DNA of 35,804 nt from Alienimonas chondri (GCF_013036045.1 NZ_WTPX01000036.1:1-35804); one strand, 5' to 3'. Positions 8,474 to 18,346 are shown, counted from the stretch's first letter. Notes: generated by a model from the letters alone, not told the origin. Made by a program: numbers and translations.

Positions 8474-11400
8474 ATGCGTCGCCATCACGTCCGCCCAACG
8501 GCAGCGTCGTCGGGCCGGGGAACAGTTCGCACGATTCCTGCGAGAAAAGGCCCGCGGTTGCGGCGTTGGGTACGTCGTCTCCTGCCCTGGCTGCCGGCCG
8601 CCGCGATCGCGTTCGCGCCCCCGCCGACGGCGAGCGGGCAAATCACGATCGACGGGCTGCTCTCCACGCCGATCCTCCCCTATCAGGTGATCGCGGGTGA
8701 CCTGCTCACCTTGCCCGGGCTGCTGGAGGTCGCCGACGACGGCTACCTGCAAGTGCTCGGCCCCGGGGGGACGTTCGTCACCGACGACTTTCTGAACAGC
8801 GGCTCCACGACCATTTTCTCGGGCGGGGCGATTCAGATCGAACCCGGCGGGGACGTCTCCGTCCTCGACGGCACGCTGACCGTCGGCGGCCTGCTGACGG
8901 GGGGCGAGGACTTCAATCTCAGGGGCGGGGACGTCGTTACGGAGAACAGCGGTCTGATCACCGCCGAGATCCTCGCTCAGACCGGCGGATTATTGCAGGT
9001 CGACGGCACGGTCTCCCTCCTCGGCGACGCCTCCGTGACGGACGCCGACGAGGCGGCGCTCCTCACCGTCAACGACGGCGGAACGTTCGAAGCCCTCAGC
9101 TTGGATCTCTCCGCAGCCGCCCTGAACGGCGTCGCGGCCACGCTCGACGGAGCCGTGACGCTGAACGCCGGCGGCGCCGCGACGGACGGCGGCGTACTGA
9201 ACGTCGGCGACGGCGCGACCGCCGCCGTGGGCGGAATCACGACCGTGATCGGCGAGGCTGAGGTGAACGGCGACGGATCGCTGCTGACGGTGACCGAGGA
9301 CGGCGACCTGATCGTCGACGTATTGAACGTCGCCGGGGGGGCCGTGGTGGTGGATTCCGGCGGGACGGATGGGTTACTGACGGTCGCCGCCGGCGCGACG
9401 ATCGGCGACGGGATCGGCGCGGGCGGTTCGCTGACGATCGACGGCGACGCCGACCTCGGTTCGACGGAGGTGAACGACGACGGCTTGCTGCACGTCTCCG
9501 GCGCCCTCGTCACCGACCTGTTGTCGACCGCCGGCGACGTGACGCTGGACCTCGGCGGCCTGCTCGATGCGGACGCCCTCTTCGTCGACGACGGCTCCGT
9601 GGACCTGAACGGCGCCGCGAGCCTCGGCCTCACCACGATCGTCGGCGACGCGAATGTCTGCATCGGCCCGACCGGGGTGGTGGATACAGCGAACCTCCTC
9701 GGCGTCGTCCAAGATTTGCACGTCACCGGCGGCGCCCTGAAGGTGGATGCCGGCGGCCTCCTGACCGCCGCGACGCTAAACCAGAGCGGCGGGACCGTCA
9801 CCGTCGCCGAGAGCGGCGGAACCTTCGGCACGTTGAACCTCGACGGCGGCAGCGTCGCCCAAGGCACGCTGACCGTCGACGGCGCCCTCAACTCGGCGGG
9901 CCTGCTGTCCGTGGGGACCGGCGGAACCTTGCAGCTCGGCGGAACGGGGGCGCTGATCGCCGACGCCCTGGCGATCGGCGACGGCGCCGCGGCCGTCATC
10001 GGCGGCGACCTGAATGTCAACGGCGTGTGGACCGTCGACGGCGGAACCGTCGTCATCGAGCAGGACAGCGCCGCCTCCGCCGGCGCCCTCGACGTGTTCG
10101 GGACCGGCTCCGTCACCGTCGACGCCGTCACCACCGGGACGAACGACGGGCTGCTGACGATTTTCGGGGCCACCCGCATCGGCAGCGCCGCCCGCACCGG
10201 CGGGACGGTCGCCGTGAACGGCGACGCCCTCTTCGGAACCACGGCGATCGATAACGGCGGGGCGTTGACGGTCTCCGGCGAAGCGGACCTCGGCAGCCTG
10301 TCGATCCGCGGCCTGGGCGACGGCGGAACGCTGAGCGTCGGCGCCCTCGGCGACCTGACCGCCGGCGCCCTCTCGCAAACCGGCGGGATCGTCGCGCTGG
10401 ACGGCACGACGCTGTTCGACAGCCTAAACGTCAGCGGCGGCACGTTCTCCGCGGACGGAACGCTGACGACCAACGGACTCGCGACGTTCTCCGCGCCCGG
10501 CGCGACGCTGTCCGGCCGGTCCTCGTTCGTCGGCTTGACGGTCTCCGACGGATCGCTGACCGCCTCCGGGCGGATCGCCGGTTTGAACGGCCTGACCGCG
10601 GGCGCCGCCGGCACGTCGATCAACGGCGGCTCGCTCACCGTCGCCGGCGACGCCGCTCTTGGAATGACGCAGGTGGCCGGCGGCCGGTTGAACGTCGACG
10701 GCGCCCTGACGACCCGTGACGGCTTCACCCTCACCGATCCTCTTCGCACGCTGACCGTCGGCGCCGGCGGGCTGCTCGACGTCGGAGAGACCGGCCTGCT
10801 CGACGCCTCCGACTTCGAGATTTCGGCGGGGGGAGTCGCGTTGATCGACGGCGCCGCCGCCCTCACCGACGATCTCACGATCGGGGGGGACGGCAGCCTG
10901 CTGTCGCTCGGCGGGAGCGGGACGCTCGGCGGCGGGAATCTCGCGCTCACGGACGGCGGCGATCTCGCCTCCCTCGGCGCCCTGACCCTCGCCGGCGCCG
11001 CGAACGTCGACGGGGTCGGCTCCTCGCTCGCGTTGAATGCGGGAATGTTCGACGCCGCGTCGTTGGCGATCACCGGGGGCGGTTCCGCGACGAGCGCGGG
11101 CCTCGCGGCGCTGACCGGCGGGGCGACCGTGTCCGGGGTCGGATCGTCGCTGCGCGTCTCCGGGGGCATGTTCGAGGCGGACTCGCTCGGTCTGACGGAC
11201 GGCGGGGCCGCGATCCTCAACGGCGGCACGACGACCCTCACCGGCGCCGCGAACGCCGACGGAGCGGGTTCCCTGCTGAGCGTCGGGACCGCCGGCACGT
11301 GGAACGGCACGACGCTCGGACTGACGAACGGAAGCGGGCTCCTCTCCGGGGGCGACGTGAACCTCTCCGGCGCCGCCGCGGTCGACGGCCTCGGCTCGAA

Positions 11401-14400
11401 CCTCGCCCTGACCGCCGGCACGTTCGATACGGCGTCGCTCGCTCTGACCGGGGGCGGCTCGGCGACCGTCGGCGCCCTCGCCGAGCTGAACGCCGCCGTG
11501 GCGACGATCGGCGACGGGACGGACGGCGGGGCGCTGACGATCGCCGGAACCGGTTCGCTGGCGTCGGCGACCATCCTCAGCGACGGCACGCTGACCGTCG
11601 ACGGCGCCGCCTCCGCCGATTCGCTCGACAACGCCGGCGCCCTGTTCGTCCGCGGCTCCGGGGCGTTGACGGTCGACGGCGTCCTCGCCCAGACGGCGGG
11701 GACCGGCGACGTGTCGGGCACGGCGGATCTCGGCTCGCTGAGCGTCACCGGCGGAGCGTTCGGCGGAGCCGGCACGGTGAACGTTGCGGCCGACGCGAGC
11801 TTCGCCGGCGGTACGAATCACGCCTTCGCCGGCCCGTTGACCGTCGGCGGGGATCTGACCGTCTCCGGGGGGAACGTCTCCTCCGCCGGAACCGCGGACG
11901 CCGACGGCGGCCTGACCGTCGCCGGAGCGACCGACGTCCGCGGCGGATCGCTGACGATCTCCGGCGACGCCCTCGCGGGGGAGACGAACCTCTCCGGCGG
12001 CCTGCTGGCGGTCGCCGACGGCGGCGTGCTGGACGCCGGCGCCCTCACCCACAGCGGCGGCACGTTGACCGTCGCCGACGGCGGCTCCTTCCTCGCGGAC
12101 CTCCTCGAACAAACCGGCGGCTCCGCGACCGTCGCCGGCCTCGCCACGCTGACGGACGATCTCTCGATCGCGAACGACGGCGCCCTGCTGACCGTCGGCG
12201 AAACCGGCGCCCTCAACGCGGACGATCTGGGCCTCTCGGACGGCGGCGACCTCAGCTCAGCCGGGGACGTGAACCTGACGGGCGCCGCGACCGTCGACGG
12301 GATCGGTTCCTCGCTGGCTCTCACCGGGGGCACGTTCGACGCGGCGACGCTGGCGATCACGGGGGCCGGTTCCGTCACCACGGCGGCGACCTCCTCGCTG
12401 AACCTCGTCAACACGGCCCTGACCGACGGCGTGCTGACCGCCGAGGGCGCCGCGGATCTCGGAACCCTCGCGATCGCCGCGGCGGGGACGCTGAACGCCG
12501 ACGGGGCGGTCTCGGTCGACGCGGCGACGACGATCGGGACGCTCTCCGTCGGGACCGGCGGCACGCTGACCGCGACCGGCGCCCTCACCCAAATTGCGGG
12601 AACCACGACCGTCGACGGAACGTTGGACGGAACCGACCTCACCCTGACCGGCGGGACGTTCGTATCGACCGGAGCGGTGGATCTGTCCGGGACCGCCGCG
12701 GTCGACGGAGCCGGGGCGCCGTTGACCGTCGCCGCGGGCACGTTCGACGCCGCGACGCTGGCGCTGACGGGGTCGGCGTCGGTGACGGTCGATGCGGGGG
12801 CGACGCTCGCCGCGCTCGCGACGGACCTCGCGGACGGCACGCTGACGGTGTACGGCGCCGCGGACCTCGGGGACGGTGCCGTCGCCGAGGACGGCACGTT
12901 GCTGATCGACGGCGCCCTGTCCGCCGACACGCTCTCCTCCGCGGGGACCGTAACGCTCAACGCCGGCCGCACGCTGGACGCCGATGTCGTCTCCGTGACG
13001 GACGGCGTGTTCGATCTCCACGGGACCGCCTCGCTGGGGACGGCCAACGTCGCCGGCGGCGCGCTGACCGTCGAAGCCGGCGCCGACCTCACCGCGGATG
13101 AATTGATTCAAAGCGGAGGGTCGGTCTCCGTGCTGGCCGGGAGCACGCTGGACGGGACGACGCTTGAGGTGACGGGCGGAACGCTCGACTCCGCCGGCGA
13201 TCTGAATCTCGCCGAGGCGGTCGAGGCGACGGGGGCCGGTTCGCTGCTCAACGTGACCGCCGGCGCGGTGGAGACGGATTCGTTCCGAGCGACCGACGGC
13301 GGCGCCGCGGTGATCGACGGGGGAACGGTGACGGCCGCCGGCGCCGCGCTGATCGACGGGATCGGTTCCTCATTGGTCCTGAATCCCGGCGGGGCGCTGG
13401 CGGCCGACACGCTGACGATCTCCGACGGGGCCCGCGGCGTGACCGACGGGGACGTGGACGTCTCGGACATGGCTCTCATCACCGGGGCGGGTTCGACGCT
13501 GGACGTGATCGGAGGTTCGTTCGACACCGATCTGTTCTGCGTGGAGGACGGCGCCGTCGTCACCCTCGCGACGGATTTCTTGCTGAACGGCGTGCTGACC
13601 GTCGACGGCGCCGGTTCGACCCTGAACGCCGCGTCCGGCACGCTGACCGCCGGGTCCACGGAGGTGACGAACGGCGGCACGCTGAACGTGGACGCGGCCG
13701 TCTCCGTCGTCGACGACACCACGCTGAACCGCGGCACGTTGAACCTGCGAACCGGCGGCGCCACGTACTCCACCGACCTCTTCGAGGCCACGAACCAGTC
13801 GACCGTGACGATCGCCGGCGGCGCCACGCTGACGGCCCGGACGTTCAACATCAGCGCCGACAGCGATCTGACGCTCGCGGACAACGGCAATCTGATCGCC
13901 GACGACCTCAATTTGATGAGCGGGGCGCGGCTGTCGGTTCAGAGCGGCCACACCGCGACCAGCAGCGGCCGGGTGCTGATCACGGAGGGATCGACCACGA
14001 ACGTGAACGGCGCCTTTCAGTCCAAATCGTTCCTGTTGGAGTTCGGCGGACGGATCGGCGGAAGCGGCACCTTCCGGGTGACGGGTCTGGACCTGGGAGA
14101 CGCGTTCCTCTCCCGCGGCACGATCGCCCCCGGTAACAGCCCCGGCGTGCTGACGATCGACGGGGACTTCACGGGCACGCCGGCCAGCGTGTTCGACATG
14201 GAACTGGTCGCCGTGCAGGCGGGCGAGACGCCGGTCGCCGGCGTGGACTTCGACCGGCTGGCCGTGACCGGCGCCGCGACGCTCGACGGCGGGACGTTCA
14301 ATGCGATCCGCTTCACGCCGGACGGAGAGCCGGCCCGGAGGTATCAGGTCGGCACGCGGTACGACGTGCTGACCGCGGACGGCGGACTGACGATCGCCGG

Positions 14401-15628
14401 CCAGCCGGTCATCGCGAGTTCCATTTCGGGGGTGCGGTTCGCTCAGATCATCACGGCGAACAGCTTCGGGCTCGTCGTGGTCGAAGATCTGTCCTCCTAC
14501 GAACGACAGCACGCGACGAGCTTCAATCAATCCTCCGTCGCCTCCGCGCTGGACGCGCATCGGGAGTCGCGGGATCTGATCCGCCTGCGGGATTCGCTGG
14601 ACACCCTGCCCTCCTCCGCCGCCGTGGCCGATGCGTTGGATCAGCTGTCCGGGGAAGTCCACGCGACCCATCTGGCGAGTTTGAACCGCAGTTCGCTGCA
14701 CTTTCTGGACGCCGTCGCCGCCCGGGACGCCGCGTTCCCGCTGGCCTTCGACCTGGACGCCGTCGGCGCCCACGGCTTGACCGGCTGGATGGACACCACC
14801 GGCGCCGTGGGCCGGGTGCAGAGCGACGACAACGCCGGCGAGGCCGAGGTGAGCACGATCGGCACGACGGTCGGGCTGACGCAGCGCTTCCGCCACGCGA
14901 GGGGCCGCGTCGCCCTGGGCGGGTTCTACGGGTTTGAATCCGTCGACACGACCGTCGACGCGGTGCGCTCTCGGGCGCAGACGGACGTGCATCGGTTCGG
15001 GGCGTCGGCGCGGGGGAACCTCGGCCGCATCTACGGACGGCTGATTGGCTTCGGGGGGGTCTCGGAGACGAGCGCCCGCCGGTCCGTAGAGATCGACAAT
15101 CCGCTGATCCCCTTCTCAGCCCGTCACACGGCGAGCAGTCACGGACCGCTCGCGGGCGCCGATGCGGAAGCCGGCATGCTGTTCGGCGGCTCCGGCGCCT
15201 ACGTCACCCCGGTCTTCGGCCTGCGATACGTCCGCGCATCGCAGGACGGCTTCACCGAGTCCGGCGGGCCGACGGCGCTACGGGTGGAAGACGCCTCGTT
15301 GAGCGAACTGCGGGCCCGCCTCGGCGCCCGGGCCGGGGGGCGTTTGGGACAGGTGTCCGGCGTCCGGGTCACCGGCACGCTGGAAGCGTTTTATAGTCGC
15401 GACGTGTCGGCCGATTCGATCGGTCAGGTGCGAGCCGAGTTGCTCGGGGCCCCCGGCACCATCTTCACGACCCGCGGGGCGGACTTCGGCCGGGACCGCG
15501 TGACGCTCGGTCCCGGCGTCACGCTGGGCGGCGGCGGACCGCTGACGGTCGCCGCCTTCTATCGGGCCGGCCTCAGCCGCGAATCCGTGCTTCACGCCGG
15601 CGACGTGCGGTTGGAATATCGTTTCTAA
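8474..15628 (+). CDS. Giant classical autotransporter (type Va) with repetitive passenger
   Basis: This protein of about 2384 residues has an Arg-rich N-region, a hydrophobic signal segment (about 38-54) ending ASG before Q56, a repetitive passenger (about 56-2090) and a C-terminal barrel (about 2099-2384). The passenger consists of short G/T/D-rich strands (GGxLTVDG, GSSLALTAGTFD), typical of a beta-solenoid. Near residue 1880 the segment GTIAPGNSPGVLTIDGDF matches the conserved passenger/barrel-linking region of autotransporters. The barrel has alternating amphipathic strands and ends in YRF, with a terminal aromatic as expected for BAM recognition. Only two cysteines are evident in the passenger. 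The ATG at 8474 gives the most compact signal peptide; GTG 8414 and ATG 8420 are alternatives. The protein is probably translocated through its own barrel and displayed on the surface. The ligand is unknown. Confidence 0.87.
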   Translation: MRRHHVRPTAASSGRGTVRTIPARKGPRLRRWVRRLLPWLPAAAIAFAPPPTASGQITIDGLLSTPILPYQVIAGDLLTLPGLLEVADDGYLQVLGPGGTFVTDDFLNSGSTTIFSGGAIQIEPGGDVSVLDGTLTVGGLLTGGEDFNLRGGDVVTENSGLITAEILAQTGGLLQVDGTVSLLGDASVTDADEAALLTVNDGGTFEALSLDLSAAALNGVAATLDGAVTLNAGGAATDGGVLNVGDGATAAVGGITTVIGEAEVNGDGSLLTVTEDGDLIVDVLNVAGGAVVVDSGGTDGLLTVAAGATIGDGIGAGGSLTIDGDADLGSTEVNDDGLLHVSGALVTDLLSTAGDVTLDLGGLLDADALFVDDGSVDLNGAASLGLTTIVGDANVCIGPTGVVDTANLLGVVQDLHVTGGALKVDAGGLLTAATLNQSGGTVTVAESGGTFGTLNLDGGSVAQGTLTVDGALNSAGLLSVGTGGTLQLGGTGALIADALAIGDGAAAVIGGDLNVNGVWTVDGGTVVIEQDSAASAGALDVFGTGSVTVDAVTTGTNDGLLTIFGATRIGSAARTGGTVAVNGDALFGTTAIDNGGALTVSGEADLGSLSIRGLGDGGTLSVGALGDLTAGALSQTGGIVALDGTTLFDSLNVSGGTFSADGTLTTNGLATFSAPGATLSGRSSFVGLTVSDGSLTASGRIAGLNGLTAGAAGTSINGGSLTVAGDAALGMTQVAGGRLNVDGALTTRDGFTLTDPLRTLTVGAGGLLDVGETGLLDASDFEISAGGVALIDGAAALTDDLTIGGDGSLLSLGGSGTLGGGNLALTDGGDLASLGALTLAGAANVDGVGSSLALNAGMFDAASLAITGGGSATSAGLAALTGGATVSGVGSSLRVSGGMFEADSLGLTDGGAAILNGGTTTLTGAANADGAGSLLSVGTAGTWNGTTLGLTNGSGLLSGGDVNLSGAAAVDGLGSNLALTAGTFDTASLALTGGGSATVGALAELNAAVATIGDGTDGGALTIAGTGSLASATILSDGTLTVDGAASADSLDNAGALFVRGSGALTVDGVLAQTAGTGDVSGTADLGSLSVTGGAFGGAGTVNVAADASFAGGTNHAFAGPLTVGGDLTVSGGNVSSAGTADADGGLTVAGATDVRGGSLTISGDALAGETNLSGGLLAVADGGVLDAGALTHSGGTLTVADGGSFLADLLEQTGGSATVAGLATLTDDLSIANDGALLTVGETGALNADDLGLSDGGDLSSAGDVNLTGAATVDGIGSSLALTGGTFDAATLAITGAGSVTTAATSSLNLVNTALTDGVLTAEGAADLGTLAIAAAGTLNADGAVSVDAATTIGTLSVGTGGTLTATGALTQIAGTTTVDGTLDGTDLTLTGGTFVSTGAVDLSGTAAVDGAGAPLTVAAGTFDAATLALTGSASVTVDAGATLAALATDLADGTLTVYGAADLGDGAVAEDGTLLIDGALSADTLSSAGTVTLNAGRTLDADVVSVTDGVFDLHGTASLGTANVAGGALTVEAGADLTADELIQSGGSVSVLAGSTLDGTTLEVTGGTLDSAGDLNLAEAVEATGAGSLLNVTAGAVETDSFRATDGGAAVIDGGTVTAAGAALIDGIGSSLVLNPGGALAADTLTISDGARGVTDGDVDVSDMALITGAGSTLDVIGGSFDTDLFCVEDGAVVTLATDFLLNGVLTVDGAGSTLNAASGTLTAGSTEVTNGGTLNVDAAVSVVDDTTLNRGTLNLRTGGATYSTDLFEATNQSTVTIAGGATLTARTFNISADSDLTLADNGNLIADDLNLMSGARLSVQSGHTATSSGRVLITEGSTTNVNGAFQSKSFLLEFGGRIGGSGTFRVTGLDLGDAFLSRGTIAPGNSPGVLTIDGDFTGTPASVFDMELVAVQAGETPVAGVDFDRLAVTGAATLDGGTFNAIRFTPDGEPARRYQVGTRYDVLTADGGLTIAGQPVIASSISGVRFAQIITANSFGLVVVEDLSSYERQHATSFNQSSVASALDAHRESRDLIRLRDSLDTLPSSAAVADALDQLSGEVHATHLASLNRSSLHFLDAVAARDAAFPLAFDLDAVGAHGLTGWMDTTGAVGRVQSDDNAGEAEVSTIGTTVGLTQRFRHARGRVALGGFYGFESVDTTVDAVRSRAQTDVHRFGASARGNLGRIYGRLIGFGGVSETSARRSVEIDNPLIPFSARHTASSHGPLAGADAEAGMLFGGSGAYVTPVFGLRYVRASQDGFTESGGPTALRVEDASLSELRARLGARAGGRLGQVSGVRVTGTLEAFYSRDVSADSIGQVRAELLGAPGTIFTTRGADFGRDRVTLGPGVTLGGGGPLTVAAFYRAGLSRESVLHAGDVRLEYRF
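10985..13640 (+). repeat. Diverged 41-42 residue coding repeats in the passenger
   Basis: A unit beginning VDGxGSSLxL, followed by GGTFDAATLALTGGGS, recurs about every 123-126 bases from 11006 (11006, 11129, 11255, 11381). It appears again near 12290, 12700, 13230, 13354, 13485 and 13603. The copies differ at many third positions but keep the G, L and D framework. This indicates amplification of a solenoid turn followed by divergence. Confidence 0.65.
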
Positions 15629-15670
15629 CGGTGCGCCGTGGGCGGGTGAGACCGGAGCCGCACTTCAAGA

Positions 15671-16108
15671 TCAGCCGGCCGCCAGGCTGATTAAAATCAG
15701 GACGACCACCGCCGCCCACAGCAGGGCGAAGAACCCGCCGCAGCCGATGCCGATCCAGGCGTGGGCGGAGCCTTTCACCGCCGGGTTCGCCCGCCGCTTT
15801 TTCAGCCCCATAATGCCCAACACGAACGCCGCGATGCCCAGCGGCAGACCGATCAGCGGAAATCCGCTGCCGATGCCGAGGTAATAGGCGATCAACGCCG
15901 GCGGGTTTTTATACGGAATGACGCCGCCGGTCGAATCGCCCTCGTCTTCGCCGGCGCGGAAATCGTCCTCGTCCTCCTCGAACAGTTCGTCCGGCCCGTC
16001 GTCGGCGGCGTAGCGTTCCGAGACCGGACGCGGCTCGCCGCAGGCTTCGCACGCCTTCGCCCCCGGGGGATTGGCGTAGCCGCAAACGGGGCAGAGGGGA
16101 CGGGGCAC
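15671..16108 (-). CDS. Zinc-ribbon, DUF4190-like small membrane protein
   Basis: The protein is about 145 residues from the GTG at 16108, which gives an N-terminus starting just before the metal site. A TTG at 16180 would add 24 arginine-rich residues and overlap the divergent gene. The N-terminus is a zinc ribbon (CPVCG, ten residues, then CEACG). An acidic linker rich in D/E follows, then two or three transmembrane segments: a glycine-rich hydrophobic stretch around LGIGSGFPLIGLPLGIAAF ending in LKKRRA, and a C-terminal helix. This layout is common in small bacterial inner-membrane proteins of the DUF4190 type; their biochemical role is unknown. It lies tail to tail with the giant autotransporter (43 bases apart) and is divergent from the dioxygenase-like gene. 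Confidence 0.75.
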   Translation of the reverse strand: MPRPLCPVCGYANPPGAKACEACGEPRPVSERYAADDGPDELFEEDEDDFRAGEDEGDSTGGVIPYKNPPALIAYYLGIGSGFPLIGLPLGIAAFVLGIMGLKKRRANPAVKGSAHAWIGIGCGGFFALLWAAVVVLILISLAAG

Positions 16109-16223
16109 GGCGAGCCTGATCGAATGGGTCGCTCGATTGAACCGCCCGCCCCGGCGGAGTTCAACGTCGCCCGGTTCCAACCGGGCCGCACGGGCTCTCG
16201 GCGTTATGTATTCTCCCGATACG

Positions 16224-16997
16224 ATGAACGCGCCCCCGACCGCCGCGGAGACCTTCGCCCGCGACGGCGTGCTGTGCGTCGACCGGCTGCTGCCGACGGC
16301 GGCGCTGGAGCCGGTGCGAACCGCATTCGCGGATCCGATTGATCAACAGGACGGGCGTCGCGCCGGGGTGCGGGGTTTGTTGGATCCCGAACGCTGTACC
16401 AGGGCCGCCGCCGTGCGGGCGCTGGCGGGGCGAGAGGAAGTCTGGGGGCTGGCCGCGGCGTTGATCGGGCCGGACGCCGTCGCGGTGCGGGCCACGCTGT
16501 TCGATAAATCGCCGGACGCGAACTGGGGCGTGCCGTGGCACCGGGACGAACGTCTTGAAGTCGCCGATCGCGTGCCCTCGTCGCTGTGGACAGATTGGAA
16601 GCGGGCGGACGGTCGCTGGACGGCCCGACCGCCGCGGGAGTTCTTGTTGAAGATGGTCGCGATCCGCGTGCAACTCGACGACGGCGGCGGCGACGCCGGT
16701 CCGCTGCGGGTCCGGCCGGGATCGCATCGCTCCTTGGAGGCGGACCACGCCGGCGAGGACCATGCCGGCGAGGAGAGAACGTGCATCATCCCGGCCGGGG
16801 GAGCCGTCGCGATGTGCCCGGCGGCGCTGCACGCCTCCGGGTGGGCGGAGTTTTCGGCGAACGGAGCGAGTCGCCGGCGGGTGATTCATATCGAATACGG
16901 CCCCTCCCGCCTGCCCGGCGACGCCCGCTGGCGGTACGCCCTGCGGCCCCCGACCGCGGCAAGTCTTTCAGTCCCCGCAGCGCGCGATCGGATCTAA
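16224..16997 (+). CDS. Phytanoyl-CoA dioxygenase (PhyH) family protein
   Basis: This 257-residue protein is probably a cytoplasmic Fe(II)/2-oxoglutarate-dependent oxygenase. The N-terminus (FARDGVLCVDRLLP) has the typical PhyH opening. The facial triad is visible as H106 and D108 in WHRDE and a distal H203 in AALHASG; an arginine near 217-219 is placed to bind 2-oxoglutarate. GPLRVRPGSHR in the middle is another family hallmark. The substrate cannot be told from sequence. The start was set at ATG 16224; an in-frame ATG at 16206 would add six residues. Residues 175-183 contain a small HAGED/HAGEE duplication. The gene converges on the AI-2E transporter gene and overlaps it by four bases at their stop codons. 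Confidence 0.85.
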   Translation: MNAPPTAAETFARDGVLCVDRLLPTAALEPVRTAFADPIDQQDGRRAGVRGLLDPERCTRAAAVRALAGREEVWGLAAALIGPDAVAVRATLFDKSPDANWGVPWHRDERLEVADRVPSSLWTDWKRADGRWTARPPREFLLKMVAIRVQLDDGGGDAGPLRVRPGSHRSLEADHAGEDHAGEERTCIIPAGGAVAMCPAALHASGWAEFSANGASRRRVIHIEYGPSRLPGDARWRYALRPPTAASLSVPAARDRI

Positions 16998-18346
16998 TCG
17001 CCGACCAGAAACTTCCCCAGCGGTCCCAAAGCATCGACGTGATCGCACAGGATCTTCAGCGCCGCCAGCATCGGTACGGCGAGCAAAGCGCCCGGCACGC
17101 CCCAGATCCACCCGAGCAGCAGCAGCCAAGCGAAGATCACCGGGGCGTTCAGGTTCAGACGGCCGCCGAGGATCTTGGGCGTGATAAAGTTCCCCTCCAG
17201 CGTCGTGCAGCAAAGATATAAAAACGGCGGCAGGAACACCTGCAGACCCTCGAATTCGCCGAAGGATACGAGCGTCACGATCGCGGCCCCGAACACCGCC
17301 CCCACGTAGGGGATGAAGTTGAACAGAAAGGCGAACGCCCCCCACAGCACGGGGTTGGGCATGCCGATCAGCGCCATCGTCAGCCCGACGACCACGCCCA
17401 GCCCGACGTTAATCACGGTGACCGTCAACAAGTAGTTTCCGATCGCCGCCTGCGCGTCGCCGATCAGCACGCGAACGGCGCGTTTGTCCCGGAAGTGCGG
17501 CGTCAATTCGATACATTTCCGGGTGAAGACGTCCCCGGCGGCCAGCAGAAAATAGAGCAACACCGCGGTCGCGAAGACCAGCGTGAACAGATTCCGAGCG
17601 GCGTTAAAGACGTCGTCGCCCAACAGCGTTCCCGTGAGAGAACTCGTCACGTCGACGGGAATCTCCTCGGATTCGGCCGCCTCCTCGGCCTCTAAAATCG
17701 CTTCCGGGTCCTTCTCGGCCAGAATACGGGCGTTTTGAGCCGGGTCGACGGCGGCGTCGGCCGTCTCCTCCGTTTTATTCGCGGAGGCCGTGAAGCTGCG
17801 ATACGCCTCCAGTTCCGGGGCGTACTCGCGCTGCGCCTTTTGAATAATTTCCGGCGCTTCGGAGAGTTGGCTCTGCACCGCAGGCAGGACCGCGGCACCC
17901 AGCCCCACGAGCGCCGCTCCCGCGGCGGCCAGCACGATCAACGCCCCGATCGGCTCGGGGATCTTCCATCGCTTCAATCCCCGCACCAGCGGCGAGAGCA
18001 ACAGGTTCAACACCGCCGCCGCCGCGATCGGCAGGAACACCCCGCGGGCGAGGAACATCGTCGCCCCGAACGCAATCAACGTCAGCGCCAGCAGGCTGAA
18101 CGCCGAGACCCGCAACGCGAGCGCGGGGGGCAGCTTCAGGTCCGTGATCTCCGCGGTCCGCGACGAATCCGCCGGTTCGCATGCGTCCGGGTCGGGAGGT
18201 TCCTCTAAGAGTTCTTCCGTGAAAGCCGCCTCGTCGTGCGTCTGTTCCAACGCATCCAGTACTTCGTCCGAGGCGTCGGCGATGCCGATCGGGGCGGGCT
18301 GTTCAGCCGTCGCCCCCTCCTGGGAGTTCGCGTCGGCGACCGTCAT
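16994..18346 (-). CDS. AI-2E family transporter (PerM/UPF0118-like)
   Basis: This is a 450-residue inner-membrane protein. After an acidic hydrophilic N-terminus of about 80 residues come the family's hydrophobic helices. A periplasmic-type loop (about 160-255) is enlarged by an E/A/D-rich insertion. The conserved C-terminal half follows, with FNFIPYVGAVFGAAIV and LEGNFITPKILGGRLNLNP-like signatures. Members include E. coli TqsA, which exports the quorum signal AI-2, and others that act as ion antiporters, so the family name does not establish AI-2 transport here. The ATG overlaps the stop of the upstream PH-domain gene (ATGA), which suggests translational coupling and a two-gene operon. The stop overlaps the convergent dioxygenase gene by four bases. 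Confidence 0.9.
   Translation of the reverse strand: MTVADANSQEGATAEQPAPIGIADASDEVLDALEQTHDEAAFTEELLEEPPDPDACEPADSSRTAEITDLKLPPALALRVSAFSLLALTLIAFGATMFLARGVFLPIAAAAVLNLLLSPLVRGLKRWKIPEPIGALIVLAAAGAALVGLGAAVLPAVQSQLSEAPEIIQKAQREYAPELEAYRSFTASANKTEETADAAVDPAQNARILAEKDPEAILEAEEAAESEEIPVDVTSSLTGTLLGDDVFNAARNLFTLVFATAVLLYFLLAAGDVFTRKCIELTPHFRDKRAVRVLIGDAQAAIGNYLLTVTVINVGLGVVVGLTMALIGMPNPVLWGAFAFLFNFIPYVGAVFGAAIVTLVSFGEFEGLQVFLPPFLYLCCTTLEGNFITPKILGGRLNLNAPVIFAWLLLLGWIWGVPGALLAVPMLAALKILCDHVDALGPLGKFLVGD

Noticed and set aside
8292-8690. 132-codon plus-strand frame upstream of and overlapping the type Va start
   Set aside because: The C-terminal part is arginine/serine-rich and overlaps the signal peptide coding region. 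No domain or ribosome-binding site supports it.
8977-11775. 932-codon minus-strand frame rich in P, S, A and V opposite the type Va gene
   Set aside because: It is the antisense shadow of a GC-rich repetitive coding sequence. Composition is low-complexity, there are no domains, and the plus-strand protein has a signal peptide, solenoid and barrel.
11299-13101. 600-codon arginine-rich plus-strand frame inside the type Va gene
   Set aside because: It is almost entirely R, G, D, H and A, with no structure-like pattern, and arises from frame-shifted reading of the repeats.
16994-18346. Quorum-sensing AI-2 exporter as a functional call
   Set aside because: The family name derives from a few members. 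No luxS or lsr genes are present in the window, so only the family is stated.
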